Origin: an uncultured Pelagibacteraceae bacterium
GTDB taxonomy: Bacteria > Pseudomonadota > Alphaproteobacteria > Pelagibacterales > Pelagibacteraceae
Assembly (NCBI GenBank): GCA_902605035.1
Contig: CACLBB010000001.1
Location: 1-64,000, forward strand
Direction of reading: 5' to 3'
Length of the DNA stretch: 64,000 nt
In this document: one piece after another, positions 1 through 9,959 of the stretch
Numbering within the stretch: position 1 is the stretch's first letter
Layout: the number at the start of each line of letters is the position of its first letter
Position numbers and translations under genes: made by a program
The notes under the pieces: generated by a model
Databases searched by the model: none
The model's input: only the letters and a program-made list of their open reading frames with translations
Told to the model about the DNA's origin: nothing

Positions 1-2
1 CT

Positions 3-371
3 GTTTATCAAAAATCTAATAAACTTAAAAAATTAATTAATGCAAATCTTGATATATTTAAACAAGTAGGCAGAATCAATAAGATTTTAAAAGAAAAAAC
101 TAGCGACAAAAATACAATTGATATTTTAGTTTTAAAAGAAAAACTTTCTTTGAGATTTGACGAAGAAGTAGATTTAATTTCTCAAAGGGACAGAATTTTA
201 CAAAAAATAGAAAGTATTAATAAACAAATTTCTAGCCTAAGTAATAAGCTTAAAAATAAGGCGTATGTGACGAAAGCACCCAAAGTATTAGTTCAAAATG
301 ATAAAAATTTAATTAAAGAATTAACTATTGAAGATGGAAAATTAAGAAGTATTGTGTCAAGTATTAACTAA
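3..371 (+). CDS. valS: Valyl-tRNA synthetase, C-terminal end (partial)
   Basis: The open frame runs in from the left edge without a start, so only about the last 122 residues are present. They are the C-terminal part of ValS: a charged, helical stretch ending in the ValS arm, which begins around [17 protein letters not shown] and contains the [11 protein letters not shown] segment typical of the family. In ValS this coiled-coil arm contacts tRNA-Val. The stop is two bases before ilvD, so the two are probably co-transcribed. Identification rests on the tail only. Confidence 0.85.
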   Translation, partial: VYQKSNKLKKLINANLDIFKQVGRINKILKEKTSDKNTIDILVLKEKLSLRFDEEVDLISQRDRILQKIESINKQISSLSNKLKNKAYVTKAPKVLVQNDKNLIKELTIEDGKLRSIVSSIN

Positions 372-373
372 AT

Positions 374-2092
374 ATGCCAAAAATTGATAAGAAAAAATTA
401 CCCAGTCGTCACACTTCTTTAGGACCTGATAGAGCTCCTCATAGGTCTTTTTATTATGCTATGGGAGAAACAGAACAAGACGTAGCTAAACCTTTTGTTG
501 GAGTAGTTTCAACTTGGAATGAGGCAGCTCCATGTAATACTGCATTAATGAGACAAGCCCAGTCTGTTAAAAAAGGTGTTAAACAATCTGGAGGTACACC
601 AAGAGAATTTTGCACTATAACTGTTACTGATGGTATTGCCATGGGTCATGAGGGAATGAAGTCTTCTCTAATTTCTAGGGAAGTTATAGCTGACTCAGCT
701 GAGTTAACCGTCAGAGGACATTGTTATGATGCTTTAGTTGGAATTGCTGGCTGTGATAAATCATTACCAGGGTTAATGATGTCGATGTTAAGATTAAATG
801 TTCCAAGTGTTTTTATTTATGGTGGTTCAATCTTGCCTGGAAAATACAAAGGGAAAGATGTAACAGTTGTAGATGTATTTGAGGCTGTGGGAAAACACTC
901 TTCAGGAAAAATGACTTCCGAAGAACTTAGAGAATTAGAATTAGTTGCATGTCCAAGTGCAGGTGCTTGTGGAGGTCAGTTCACAGCTAATACAATGGCG
1001 TGTGTCTCTGAAGCAATAGGATTGGCATTACCATACTCTGCTGGAACACCAGCTCCATATGAAGAAAGAGATAAGTATGCTCTTGAAAGTGGTAAAACAG
1101 TAATGAGCTTATTAGAAAAGAAAATTAAACCAAGAGATATAGTAACAAAAAAATCATTAGAAAATGCAGCAACTATTGTAGCCGCAACTGGAGGATCGAC
1201 CAACGCAGCTCTTCATTTACCAGCTTTGGCGAATGAAATTGGTGTTAAATTTGATTTAATGGACGTTGCTAAAATATTTAAAAAGACACCTTATCTTGCT
1301 GATTTGAAACCTGGAGGACAATTTGTTGCTAAAGATATGTGGGAAGCAGGAGGAGTTCCCATGTTATTAAAAACTTTATTCGACGGAGGATTTATTCACG
1401 GTGATTGTATGACTGTAACAGGTAAAACAATGAAAGAAAATCTAAGAAATATAATATTTAATAAAAATCAAAAAGTTTTGAGAGAATATAATAAACCATT
1501 ATCACCAGATGGTGGCGTCGTTGGTTTAAAGGGAAATTTAGCACCCGAGGGAGCTATTGTAAAAATAGCTGGATTAAAAAAATTGCAGTTTACAGGTAGA
1601 GCTAGATGTTTTGATAATGAGGAAGAAGCTATGAAAGCAGTCCAAACTAAAAAATACAAAGATGGAGATGTTATTATAATTAGATACGAAGGCCCAAGAG
1701 GAGGACCAGGTATGCGAGAAATGTTATCAACGACAGGCGCGATTTATGGTCAAGGTAAAGGAGAAAAAGTTGCTTTAATAACAGATGGTAGATTTTCAGG
1801 AGCTACCAGAGGTTTTTGCGTTGGACATGTTGGACCAGAAGCTGCTTTAGGTGGTCCAATAGCTTTACTTAAAAATGGAGACAAAATAGATATTGATGCA
1901 AAAAAAGGAACTTTAAATGTCAGATTATCTAAAACCCAATTAGCATCTAGAAAAAAAAAATGGAAAACAAAAAAATCTGCGTTTGGATCTGGGACTCTAT
2001 GGAAATATGCACAAACAGTCGGTCCAGCATATTTAGGTGCTCCGACACACCCAGGCAAGAAAAAAGAAGTTAAAGATTATTCTAAAATTTAA
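374..2092 (+). CDS. ilvD: Dihydroxy-acid dehydratase
   Basis: IlvD dehydrates 2,3-dihydroxy-isovalerate and 2,3-dihydroxy-3-methylvalerate to the 2-oxo acids in valine, isoleucine and pantothenate synthesis, in the cytoplasm. The 572-residue length is usual. Cluster-ligand cysteines are visible at C54 (NEAAPCNTA), C126 (AGCDKSLPG) and C198 ([11 protein letters not shown]), as is the glycine-rich [10 protein letters not shown] segment near the C-terminus. The ATG follows valS by two bases. The stop codon overlaps the next start as TAATG, so manC is translationally linked. Confidence 0.97.
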   Translation: MPKIDKKKLPSRHTSLGPDRAPHRSFYYAMGETEQDVAKPFVGVVSTWNEAAPCNTALMRQAQSVKKGVKQSGGTPREFCTITVTDGIAMGHEGMKSSLISREVIADSAELTVRGHCYDALVGIAGCDKSLPGLMMSMLRLNVPSVFIYGGSILPGKYKGKDVTVVDVFEAVGKHSSGKMTSEELRELELVACPSAGACGGQFTANTMACVSEAIGLALPYSAGTPAPYEERDKYALESGKTVMSLLEKKIKPRDIVTKKSLENAATIVAATGGSTNAALHLPALANEIGVKFDLMDVAKIFKKTPYLADLKPGGQFVAKDMWEAGGVPMLLKTLFDGGFIHGDCMTVTGKTMKENLRNIIFNKNQKVLREYNKPLSPDGGVVGLKGNLAPEGAIVKIAGLKKLQFTGRARCFDNEEEAMKAVQTKKYKDGDVIIIRYEGPRGGPGMREMLSTTGAIYGQGKGEKVALITDGRFSGATRGFCVGHVGPEAALGGPIALLKNGDKIDIDAKKGTLNVRLSKTQLASRKKKWKTKKSAFGSGTLWKYAQTVGPAYLGAPTHPGKKKEVKDYSKI

Positions 2093-3294
2093 TGAAGATT
2101 AGACCAGTCATTTTATGTGGAGGCGCTGGAACTAGGTTGTGGCCTAACTTAAAAAATCATCAAGCTAAGCAATTTATTGATTTTGGTGGTTGGACTTTGT
2201 TTGGTAAAACTTTAGAGAGAGTTAAAGGTCCTTTATTTGATGTGCCTATAATAAGTACTAATATAAAGTACCTTAAAAACGTTAAAAAAAGCTTAAAAAA
2301 ATATAAAATTTCCAAATTCAAAATTATAGTAGAACCAGCAAAAAGAAATACAGCAGCAGCTATTCTATCTTCTATTTTAATTAAAGATATACCTTATCAT
2401 CAACCTATAGTTTTTTTATCTGCTGATCATTTAATCGAAAAAGCAAATAGCTTTAATAGAGAAATAAAAAAGAATAAGAATTATTTAACAAATGACAATA
2501 TTTTCATTTTTGGAATAAAACCCAATTTACCTTCAGATCAATATGGATATTTTTTAATGAAAAAAGAAAAAAATTTAAATAAAGTTTACAAATTTTTTGA
2601 AAAACCAAGCCAAAAAAAAGCAAAATTAATAATAAATAAAGGAGGACACTGGAATTCCGGAATGTTTTTTTCAAGAAAAGACTCAATTATCAATAATTTT
2701 AAAAAATACCAAAAAAAAATTTATCGATATACTTTATTAGCATTTTCTAGAAGCAAGTATCGAAATAATACATGTTATTTAAATAGAAATGCATTTGAAA
2801 AAAATCCCTCAAAATCATTTGATTATGCGATTTTAGAAAAAACAAAAAAAATTAATGGCATTAAATTAAACATTCTTTGGTCAGATTTAGGAAGTTGGAA
2901 AGAAATTCTTTTATATTTTAAAAAAAATAAGATGAAATATTTTAATAAAAAAAACACTTTCTTTAGACCATGGGGTAGTTATACAAATTTATACTACGGT
3001 AATAAATTTTTGATCAAAGAAATAAACATAAAACCAAAGGGAATTTTAAGTTTACAAAAACATTTTCACCGATCTGAACATTGGGTAGTTACACAAGGAA
3101 AACCAAAAATCACCTTAAGTAAAAAGTTTTTTTCAAAAAAACCTTATGAGACAATTTTTATTCCACTTGGAGCAATTCACAGAATTCAAAATCCCAGTGA
3201 AAAACCAGTAAAAATTATGGAAGCACAGTTAGGCTCAATACTTAAAGAAACTGACATTGTCCGTTACGAGGATGTTTATGGTCGTACTATCTAA
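2092..3294 (+). CDS. manC: Mannose-1-phosphate guanylyltransferase (ManC/AlgA type)
   Basis: The protein makes GDP-mannose from mannose-1-phosphate and GTP for surface polysaccharides. The N-terminus has the nucleotidyltransferase loop CGGAGTRLWP at about residues 10-19. The C-terminal third (from RPWGSYTNLYYG, about residue 292) is the cupin domain that in bifunctional ManC/AlgA is the phosphomannose isomerase, with HFHRSEHWVV resembling its metal-site strand. At 400 residues it is shorter than the usual 465-480. The start overlaps ilvD by one base. The 3' end overlaps the convergent xthA by eight bases. Confidence 0.92.
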   Translation: MKIRPVILCGGAGTRLWPNLKNHQAKQFIDFGGWTLFGKTLERVKGPLFDVPIISTNIKYLKNVKKSLKKYKISKFKIIVEPAKRNTAAAILSSILIKDIPYHQPIVFLSADHLIEKANSFNREIKKNKNYLTNDNIFIFGIKPNLPSDQYGYFLMKKEKNLNKVYKFFEKPSQKKAKLIINKGGHWNSGMFFSRKDSIINNFKKYQKKIYRYTLLAFSRSKYRNNTCYLNRNAFEKNPSKSFDYAILEKTKKINGIKLNILWSDLGSWKEILLYFKKNKMKYFNKKNTFFRPWGSYTNLYYGNKFLIKEINIKPKGILSLQKHFHRSEHWVVTQGKPKITLSKKFFSKKPYETIFIPLGAIHRIQNPSEKPVKIMEAQLGSILKETDIVRYEDVYGRTI

Positions 3295-4063
3295 TTTCAA
3301 GTTCAATAGGGGTATGATCTGATGGTTTAATTTTTGATCTTGGTTTTTTATTAATATTTATAGAGGAAATATTTTCAATTAAGTTATTTGATAAAAGAAA
3401 ATGATCAATTCTCATCCCATAATTTTTTTGCCACGAACCTGAAAAATAATCCCAGAAAGTGTATTCTTGTTTTTTTTTATTTATAAAACGATAAACATCT
3501 TTAAAACCTAAATTTAATAATTCTCGATACTTTTTTCTAATCTCTAATTTACCGAGAGCATCATTTTCATATTTTTTAAAATCATAAACATCTATTTCTT
3601 CAGGAATAATATTATAATCTCCGGCAATTAATAAATTCGAATTTTCTGAAAGTCTTTTTTTAATATTTCTAATAAAAGAGGTTAACCAATTTTTTTTGTA
3701 TTCATACTTTTCTGTATCAACTGGATTTCCATTTGGAACATAGATATTTATTAACTCAATTTTTTTATTTTTAAATTTTACTTCACCAGTGATTATTCTT
3801 GATTGTTTTAAATTATCTTTTATTAAATTTTTATTTATATTTTTAATTTTTATTTTTGAAACAATAGCAACACCATTATAGCTTTTTTGACCAAAAACAT
3901 AGGAATCGTAATTATATTTCTTGAATATATCGTATGGAAAGTTTTCATCTTGAGTTTTTATTTCTTGAAATAATAAAATGTCTGGATTTGCCTCTTTGAT
4001 ATAATCTAAAATATTTTCAATTCTAGCCCGCACTGAGTTAACATTCCAAGATACAATTTTCAT
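3287..4063 (-). CDS. xthA: Exodeoxyribonuclease III
   Basis: This is an EEP-fold AP endonuclease and 3' exonuclease of base-excision repair. The N-terminal MKIVSWNVNSVRAR, the LLFQEIKTQD motif with its catalytic Glu, the AGDYNI motif and the C-terminal SDHTPIELEIR with its catalytic Asp-His are all present. I chose the ATG at 4063, which gives the canonical N-terminus and overlaps the erpA stop as TAATG. An in-frame ATG ten codons upstream would add a non-homologous MWLWIIFFCL extension. The length of 258 residues is normal. Confidence 0.95.
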   Translation of the reverse strand: MKIVSWNVNSVRARIENILDYIKEANPDILLFQEIKTQDENFPYDIFKKYNYDSYVFGQKSYNGVAIVSKIKIKNINKNLIKDNLKQSRIITGEVKFKNKKIELINIYVPNGNPVDTEKYEYKKNWLTSFIRNIKKRLSENSNLLIAGDYNIIPEEIDVYDFKKYENDALGKLEIRKKYRELLNLGFKDVYRFINKKKQEYTFWDYFSGSWQKNYGMRIDHFLLSNNLIENISSININKKPRSKIKPSDHTPIELEIR

Positions 4064-4380
4064 TAAACAGAAAAAGATAATCCACAACCACATGAAGCGG
4101 TTGCCTTAGGATTATCAATAGTAAAAGACTCACCTATCATTTCTTTTTTAAAATCTACAACAGATCCTGATATTAAGTCTAAAGATGTTTTGTCTATAAT
4201 AGTCTGTTCAAAAATAATATCATCTTTATCAATTTTTTCATCAAAACTAAAATTGTATTTAAAACCTGAACAACCACCACCCTCGACAGTTATTCTAAAA
4301 TATTTCTTATTTGTTTCACTCAAAATGATTTTTTGTATTTGATTTTTAGCCCTATCTGTAAATTCTAATTTTTTTTCCAT
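4063..4380 (-). CDS. erpA: A-type iron-sulfur cluster insertion protein (ErpA/IscA family)
   Basis: This 105-residue A-type carrier delivers Fe-S clusters to apo-proteins. The three family cysteines are visible: one in GGGCSGFKY and two in the C-terminal SCGCGLSF motif. It lies upstream of xthA on the minus strand with a one-base overlap. It is divergent from dgt, with 31 bases between the starts. ErpA and IscA cannot be separated firmly by eye. The dgt-erpA-xthA neighbourhood recurs in alphaproteobacteria, which favours ErpA. Confidence 0.9.
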   Translation of the reverse strand: MEKKLEFTDRAKNQIQKIILSETNKKYFRITVEGGGCSGFKYNFSFDEKIDKDDIIFEQTIIDKTSLDLISGSVVDFKKEMIGESFTIDNPKATASCGCGLSFSV

Positions 4381-4411
4381 AATTATCTAGTATATAATCT
4401 ATATAGTAACC

Positions 4412-5551
4412 ATGCAAAAAAATTCAATAAATACATTCTCTAAATTAGCCGTTCCTTTAAAGTCAAAGGGTAGATTTTTTAAAGAAAACAAAACTAAACT
4501 CAGGTCAGATTTTCAAAGAGATAGAGATAGGATAGTCCATTCAACTGCATTTAGAAGATTAAAACATAAAACCCAAGTGTTTGTTAATACATCAGGAGAT
4601 CATTTTAGAACGAGAATTACTCATTCTTTAGAAGTATCTCAATTAGCTAGAACATTATCAAAATTTTTTAATTTAAATGAGGATCTTTCAGAAACTTTGA
4701 GTTTAGCTCATGATTTGGGTCACACACCTTTCGGACATGCTGGTGAAGAAGAGCTCAACAAGTGTATGAAAAAATTTGGAGGTTTTGATCACAATATTCA
4801 AACTATTAGAATTATCCTATTTTTAGAAAATAGATACTACGATTTCAAAGGTCTTAATTTAACTCTAGAGACGTTAGATGGTCTACTAAAACATAATGGA
4901 CCAATAAGAAATTTTAAAAAATATGACAAGATTATAGGTAAGAATTATTTTAAAAAAAAAATTAAATTTTCACTGAGTCCGTCACTAGAGGCACAGATAG
5001 CATCTATTTCAGACGATATAGCTTATAACAGTCATGATCTTGAGGATGGTCTTAAGTCAAATTTATTTCAACTTGAAGATTTAAATTCTATTCCAATTTT
5101 AAAAAATATTGTTTTTAAGCACAAAAAAAAAATTAAAAATTATTCAGTTGACTTGATCATCAGACAAATTGTTAGAGAATTAATAAACGTTATGGTTGAA
5201 GATATTATTATAAATACAAAAAATAATATAAAAAAAACCAAAATAAAAAATTTAAATGATGTTTATAAAGCAAAATATCCAATCGTAACTTTTTCAAAAA
5301 AAATGCGCAAATTTGACAAAAAAATTAAAATTTTTTTAAGAAAAAAAATGTATTATCATAAAAAAGTAAAAAGAAATACAAATCAAGGAAAAAAAATTAT
5401 AAAAAAATTATTCTTTGCTATAAAAAAAAATCCAAATAAATATTTAAATGTTAGTAAGTACGATAAATCAAATAGTGTTAGATCTATTTGTGATTTTATA
5501 GCTGGCATGACTGATAGATATGCAATAAATCTTTATAATAAAATAAAATGA
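4412..5551 (+). CDS. dgt: Deoxyguanosinetriphosphate triphosphohydrolase-like protein (HD domain)
   Basis: This is an HD-superfamily dNTP triphosphohydrolase that would cleave dNTPs to deoxynucleoside and triphosphate. The N-terminal RIVHSTAFRRLKHKTQVF segment, H71 in ITHSLEVSQLAR and the HD pair H100-D101 in LAHDLGHTPFGHAGE are the family hallmarks. At 379 residues it matches the shorter alphaproteobacterial group rather than E. coli Dgt. A TATAAT box at 4393-4398 lies just before the start. The gene overlaps argS by four bases (ATGA). Confidence 0.93.
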   Translation: MQKNSINTFSKLAVPLKSKGRFFKENKTKLRSDFQRDRDRIVHSTAFRRLKHKTQVFVNTSGDHFRTRITHSLEVSQLARTLSKFFNLNEDLSETLSLAHDLGHTPFGHAGEEELNKCMKKFGGFDHNIQTIRIILFLENRYYDFKGLNLTLETLDGLLKHNGPIRNFKKYDKIIGKNYFKKKIKFSLSPSLEAQIASISDDIAYNSHDLEDGLKSNLFQLEDLNSIPILKNIVFKHKKKIKNYSVDLIIRQIVRELINVMVEDIIINTKNNIKKTKIKNLNDVYKAKYPIVTFSKKMRKFDKKIKIFLRKKMYYHKKVKRNTNQGKKIIKKLFFAIKKNPNKYLNVSKYDKSNSVRSICDFIAGMTDRYAINLYNKIK

Positions 5552-7272
5552 ATATATTCGACAATTATTTGCAAAAAATAAATAAACTAATTTTAGACAA
5601 TAAAAAAAGTTTAAATTTAAAGAATCTTGATAATTTGAAAAATATAAATTTGGAAGTCCCTCCAGAACAATTTAATTTCGATTTGTCTACTAATATTTCT
5701 TTAGTTCTTTCTAAACCAAATAAAATTGATTCAAATGATTTAGCAAATAAAATAAAAGAATTATTTATAAAATTTATTATCCATTTTGAAAAAGTTGAAG
5801 TAGCTGGGCCTGGATTTATAAATATAAAATTATCCAAGGAAGGAATTTTGTCAAATATTAAAGATATTTTCAATAATAGGAATTTTTATGGAGCAAAAAA
5901 ATCAAATAAAACGTTTAACATAGAATTTGTTTCTGCAAATCCAACGGGACCAATGCATGTAGGACATTGCCGTGGAGCTATATATGGCGACGTATTATCA
6001 AATCTTTTATCATTTAATGGCAATAAAGTAGTTAAGGAATATTATATTAACGATTATGGAAATCAGATTGAAAACTTTGTTGAGTCTGTCTATCGAAGAA
6101 TTAGGGAGATAAAATATAATGAAAAATTTATTGCAAAAGAAAATTTATATCCTGGAGATTATATAAGAGAGATTGCTAACAATATTTTAAAGCAAAATAA
6201 AAATATAGCAGTTAATAATTTTAAAGATTCATTTAAAGAATTAAAACAACTTTCCTTAAAAGAGTCTATGGCATTAATTAAAAATGACTTAAAATTACTT
6301 GGTATAACACATGATATTTTTTCCTCTGAAACTGATCTTATTAACAAAGATTTAGTTAGTAAGGCTGTAAAGTGTTTAAAAAAAGATAATTATGTAGAAG
6401 AAGGATTTCTCACCCCTCCAAAAGGTGAGCTTTCTAAAGATTGGAAAAAAATAAAAAGATTAATATTTAAATCAACACTATTTGGAGATGATATGGATAG
6501 AGCTTTACAAAAGAATGATGGATCATGGACTTATTTTGCTAATGATGTTGCCTACCATATGGATAAAATAAATAGAAAATTTAATAATTTAATAAATATT
6601 CTTGGAGCTGATCATACTGGCTATATTAAGAGAATCACTGCAGCAGTGTTAGCCTTATCCAAAAAAAAAGTTAATCTTAATTGTAAAGTTTGTCAATTAG
6701 TGAAACTTTATAAAGATGGCAAACCATTTAAAATGTCAAAAAGAGCGGGAGACTTTATATCAGCTCAAGATTTATTAAATGAAGTTGATAAGGACTCTTT
6801 AAGATTTATGATGTTAAATAGAAGTAATGATGTAGAGTTAGATTTTGATTTTGATAAAGTTAAAGAAAAAACAAAAGATAATCCAGTTTTTTATGTTCAA
6901 TACGCTTACGCTCGAATTAATTCTATTGTAAGAGCTTTAAATATAAATTTAAATGACAAAATCTTAATTGCACCCGACAAATTTAATCCAAATATTTATG
7001 AAGAAAAGATTTTAAGAAAAATTTTTGAATGGCCTAAAATTATTGAGTCAGCTTCTTTTAAGTATGAACCACATAAAATTCCTTATTATTTATATGAGCT
7101 TTCGACACTTTTTCACTCGTATTGGAGTAAAGGAAATGAGGATAACAAATTTAAATTCATTAAAAATGGAAAAGTAGAAAGAGATGAGACTCTCGCATTT
7201 GTTTTTTTAATTGCAATAGTAATCAAAAATGGAATGAATATCTTAGGTGTTTCCCTTCCTGAAAAAATGTAA
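5548..7272 (+). CDS. argS: Arginyl-tRNA synthetase
   Basis: This class I synthetase charges tRNA-Arg. The HIGH-equivalent is HVGH at residues 137-140 within NPTGPMHVGHCRGA. The KMSKS-equivalent is KMSKRAGD. The C-terminal helical anticodon-binding domain follows FYVQYAYARI. The length of 574 residues is normal. It overlaps dgt by four bases, and its stop shares a base with the start of the following small membrane protein (TAATG). It sits in the conserved alphaproteobacterial argS-nagZ-scpAB block. Confidence 0.97.
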   Translation: MNIFDNYLQKINKLILDNKKSLNLKNLDNLKNINLEVPPEQFNFDLSTNISLVLSKPNKIDSNDLANKIKELFIKFIIHFEKVEVAGPGFINIKLSKEGILSNIKDIFNNRNFYGAKKSNKTFNIEFVSANPTGPMHVGHCRGAIYGDVLSNLLSFNGNKVVKEYYINDYGNQIENFVESVYRRIREIKYNEKFIAKENLYPGDYIREIANNILKQNKNIAVNNFKDSFKELKQLSLKESMALIKNDLKLLGITHDIFSSETDLINKDLVSKAVKCLKKDNYVEEGFLTPPKGELSKDWKKIKRLIFKSTLFGDDMDRALQKNDGSWTYFANDVAYHMDKINRKFNNLINILGADHTGYIKRITAAVLALSKKKVNLNCKVCQLVKLYKDGKPFKMSKRAGDFISAQDLLNEVDKDSLRFMMLNRSNDVELDFDFDKVKEKTKDNPVFYVQYAYARINSIVRALNINLNDKILIAPDKFNPNIYEEKILRKIFEWPKIIESASFKYEPHKIPYYLYELSTLFHSYWSKGNEDNKFKFIKNGKVERDETLAFVFLIAIVIKNGMNILGVSLPEKM

Positions 7273-7535
7273 TGATTAAACTGTTAAATATATTGTTGTT
7301 GCTTTTAATTTTATTTTTTGTTTTTAGTGTATACAATTATTATTCATCTAATTATAACATTAAATCTACAAATTTTAATAGATTAACTCTTGATACAATA
7401 TTAAAAAACAAAATATCTGATTTACCAGTTTTAACTGATGACACAAATAATGTCATTGAGTTTAACGACTCGTTTAACAATGAAATTGAGAAAACTAAAA
7501 ATAGAAGTTTTTGGAATTTACTCAAGTCCGAATGA
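7272..7535 (+). CDS. Small single-span membrane protein in the SPOR-protein slot
   Basis: This 87-residue protein is not recognised by sequence. Residues 4-22 are one strongly hydrophobic helix (LLNILLLLLILFFVFSVYNYY), followed by a short polar region. In many alphaproteobacteria the gene between argS and nagZ encodes a membrane-anchored SPOR protein. Here only an anchor plus a short stalk remains, with no SPOR domain visible. It overlaps argS by one base and nagZ by four, so it is clearly part of the operon. Its function is unknown. Confidence 0.75.
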   Translation: MIKLLNILLLLLILFFVFSVYNYYSSNYNIKSTNFNRLTLDTILKNKISDLPVLTDDTNNVIEFNDSFNNEIEKTKNRSFWNLLKSE

Positions 7536-8476
7536 AAAAAAAAGCTATAATAATTAGTATAAGTGGTTACAAATTGCTTGAAAAAGAAAAAAAATTATTA
7601 TCTTACAATAAACCTTGGGGCTTAATACTTTTCAAAAGAAATATTAAATCTCTAGTACAAATAAAAAAACTTATAAGAGAAATAAGACAAGCTTCTAATG
7701 ATTCTAAATTTCCTATTTTAATAGATGAGGAAGGACGCGCCGTTTCTAGATTAGGAAAAATAATTAGTCACAGTTTTTCTCAAAAAATGTTTGGAGATTT
7801 TTATAAAAAAAATAAAGATTTAGGGTTAACTTTTTACAAAAATTATCTAAATAATCTTATATCTTTATTAAAAATGATCGGTATTAATATCAATACAGTG
7901 CCTGTTCTTGATGTTCTTAGAAAAAAAACCACTAAAATTATTGGAAATAGAAGTTTCTCATTTGATCCGAAAATAGTAAAATTGCTTGGTCAAATTTGTG
8001 TAAAACAGTATGACTTGAACAAATTAGGGACTGTAATTAAACATATACCAGGTCATGGATGCGCTGGTTCGGATAGTCACTTAAGATTACCTATAGTAAA
8101 TTTAAAATTAAAAGATTTAAATAAATATGATTTTTTTCCATTTAAATCTAATAGCTCTAAATTCGCTATGACTGCACATGTTTTGTACACAAAAATTGAT
8201 GAAAAAAACGTTGCAACTTTTTCGAAAAAAATAATTAGAAATATAATTCGAAAAAAAATTGGTTTTAAAGGAATATTAATTTCAGACGATATTTGTATGA
8301 AGGCATTAAAATATGATCTGATAACAAACGCGAAAAGATCTCTTTCAGCAGGTTGTAATATTGTTTTGTATTGTGGTGGTAATTACTCTCATAATAAAAA
8401 GCTTTTAAAAGAAGTTCCATTTATAGACAAATTTACAGCTAAAAAAACTTCAGAATTTTACAAATTTTTAAGATAA
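7532..8476 (+). CDS. nagZ: Beta-N-acetylhexosaminidase, glycoside hydrolase family 3
   Basis: NagZ removes terminal GlcNAc from muropeptides during cell-wall recycling in the cytoplasm. The diagnostic loop VIKHIPGHGCAGSDSHL and the nucleophile region LISDDICMKAL (Asp) are present. The early LILFKRNI segment and IDEEGRAVSRL also fit. I chose the ATG at 7532, which overlaps the previous stop as ATGA and gives 314 residues. An in-frame TTG at 7511 would add seven unlikely residues. No signal peptide is seen. Confidence 0.92.
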   Translation: MKKKAIIISISGYKLLEKEKKLLSYNKPWGLILFKRNIKSLVQIKKLIREIRQASNDSKFPILIDEEGRAVSRLGKIISHSFSQKMFGDFYKKNKDLGLTFYKNYLNNLISLLKMIGININTVPVLDVLRKKTTKIIGNRSFSFDPKIVKLLGQICVKQYDLNKLGTVIKHIPGHGCAGSDSHLRLPIVNLKLKDLNKYDFFPFKSNSSKFAMTAHVLYTKIDEKNVATFSKKIIRNIIRKKIGFKGILISDDICMKALKYDLITNAKRSLSAGCNIVLYCGGNYSHNKKLLKEVPFIDKFTAKKTSEFYKFLR

Positions 8477-8485
8477 AATCGATTT

Positions 8486-9223
8486 ATGGAATCAAAAAAT
8501 TTAGAAAATATATCAGTTGATATACCAAACTATTCTGGTCCTTTAGAGGTATTATTGGACTTAGCTAAAGCTCAAAAAGTTGATTTAGCAAAAATTTCAG
8601 TATCAATTCTTGCAGACCAATTTTTAGAGTATATCAAAAATAGTAGTAATTTAAATTTAGAAACCGCTTCTGAATATTTATTAACAGCCACATGGTTAGC
8701 TTATTTAAAGTCTAAATTACTTTTACCTGAGGATGAAGATGATAACTTTAAAGCTTTAGAAGTTGCTGAAAAATTGAAATTACAATTAAAAAAATTAGAG
8801 TTGATAAGGTTACTTTCTGATCAAATATTGCAAAAAAAGAGATTGGGTGTTCACATTTTTAGTAGAGGAATGAAAGGCGGCATTAGATCGATTAATACAC
8901 CTGTTTATGATGTCTCTTTATACGAATTATTAAAATGTTATTCAGATGTTCAAATAAAAAAAACATTTCAAACTATTAATATCCCAAAGCTACCAGTATT
9001 TTCAACCGAGGAAGGTATTAAGAGTATTAAAGATAATTTAAATGAAATAAAAGATTGGAAAAATATTAATGACTTTATACCTAAATTTTATTTTAGTAAA
9101 AAAATGAAAAAAACAGGTGTAGCTGGAATTTTTGCAGCAACTCTTGAACTGGCAAAAGAAGGTTTAATTGATATTTTGCAAAAAAAAATGTTTGATAATG
9201 TATTAATTAAAAAGAAATTATAA
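8486..9223 (+). CDS. scpA: Segregation and condensation protein A
   Basis: ScpA is the kleisin subunit that bridges the heads of the SMC condensin. The N-terminal PNYSGPLEVLLDLAKAQKVDLAKI segment is the family signature. The C-terminal part (AGIFAATLELAKEGLIDIL) matches the winged-helix end that binds the SMC cap. The length of 245 residues is normal. It begins nine bases after nagZ and abuts scpB, as in other bacteria where scpA and scpB are paired. Confidence 0.94.
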   Translation: MESKNLENISVDIPNYSGPLEVLLDLAKAQKVDLAKISVSILADQFLEYIKNSSNLNLETASEYLLTATWLAYLKSKLLLPEDEDDNFKALEVAEKLKLQLKKLELIRLLSDQILQKKRLGVHIFSRGMKGGIRSINTPVYDVSLYELLKCYSDVQIKKTFQTINIPKLPVFSTEEGIKSIKDNLNEIKDWKNINDFIPKFYFSKKMKKTGVAGIFAATLELAKEGLIDILQKKMFDNVLIKKKL

Positions 9224-9226
9224 TTG

Positions 9227-9919
9227 ATGAAAAACAAAAATAAAAATAAAAACAATATTATTTCATTTCCATCAACAATTTCAAAACTTGAACGACAAGT
9301 AGAGGCAATACTTTTTGCTGCATCTGAACCTCTCGATATTGAAACTATAGAAAAAAGAGTTCAAACTTCTGCAAATATTTTAAAAATTTTAGAAAAAATT
9401 AAAGATAATTATAAAAATAGAGGTATAAATTTAACTTGTATAAGAAATAAATGGTCATTCAGAACCGCAGAGGATCTTTCAAAATTAATGTCTTTACAAA
9501 AATCTACACAAAAAAAATTATCTAAAGCTACAATAGAAACTTTAGCGATTATTGTTTATCATCAGCCTGTTACAAGATCAGAAATTGAAGAAATTAGGGG
9601 AGTGTCATTTGCTTCAAATACGCTTGAAATTCTTTTGGAACTAGATTGGGTAAGACCTTCAGGAAGGAAAGATGTTCTTGGTAAGCCTATTCAGTACGCA
9701 ACTACGGAAAATTTTTTAAACCATTTTAATGTTCAAAAATTATCTGATTTACCAACTATTGAAGAACTTGGTTCTGCAGGGCTAATTGATACTTCAACAA
9801 TTGATAAATCTATTTTTGGAACTGGAAAATTTTTCAAAGAACAATCAATAAAATCAGACCAGAATATTTATGATGATATAGAGGATGCAATTAAGAAAGC
9901 TCCTGAAACAGACAAATAA
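9227..9919 (+). CDS. scpB: Segregation and condensation protein B
   Basis: ScpB forms a dimer on ScpA in the SMC complex. The protein shows two winged-helix regions. The first is around RQVEAILFAASEPLDIETIEKRV and the second around LSKATIETLAIIVYHQPVTRSEIEEIRGV, the latter being the most conserved ScpB block. A TTG immediately upstream (9224) is also in frame. The ATG at 9227 was preferred. Length is about 230 residues. The N-terminus is Asn/Lys-rich and low complexity. Confidence 0.93.
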   Translation: MKNKNKNKNNIISFPSTISKLERQVEAILFAASEPLDIETIEKRVQTSANILKILEKIKDNYKNRGINLTCIRNKWSFRTAEDLSKLMSLQKSTQKKLSKATIETLAIIVYHQPVTRSEIEEIRGVSFASNTLEILLELDWVRPSGRKDVLGKPIQYATTENFLNHFNVQKLSDLPTIEELGSAGLIDTSTIDKSIFGTGKFFKEQSIKSDQNIYDDIEDAIKKAPETDK

Positions 9920-9959
9920 TTATATTTATTTAATAAGAATTATCGTATATAAATAATCT

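Noticed and set aside
1750-2058. Long frame antisense to ilvD
   Set aside because: It lies wholly opposite a strongly conserved gene and shows no domain or start signal; it is a mirror-frame shadow.
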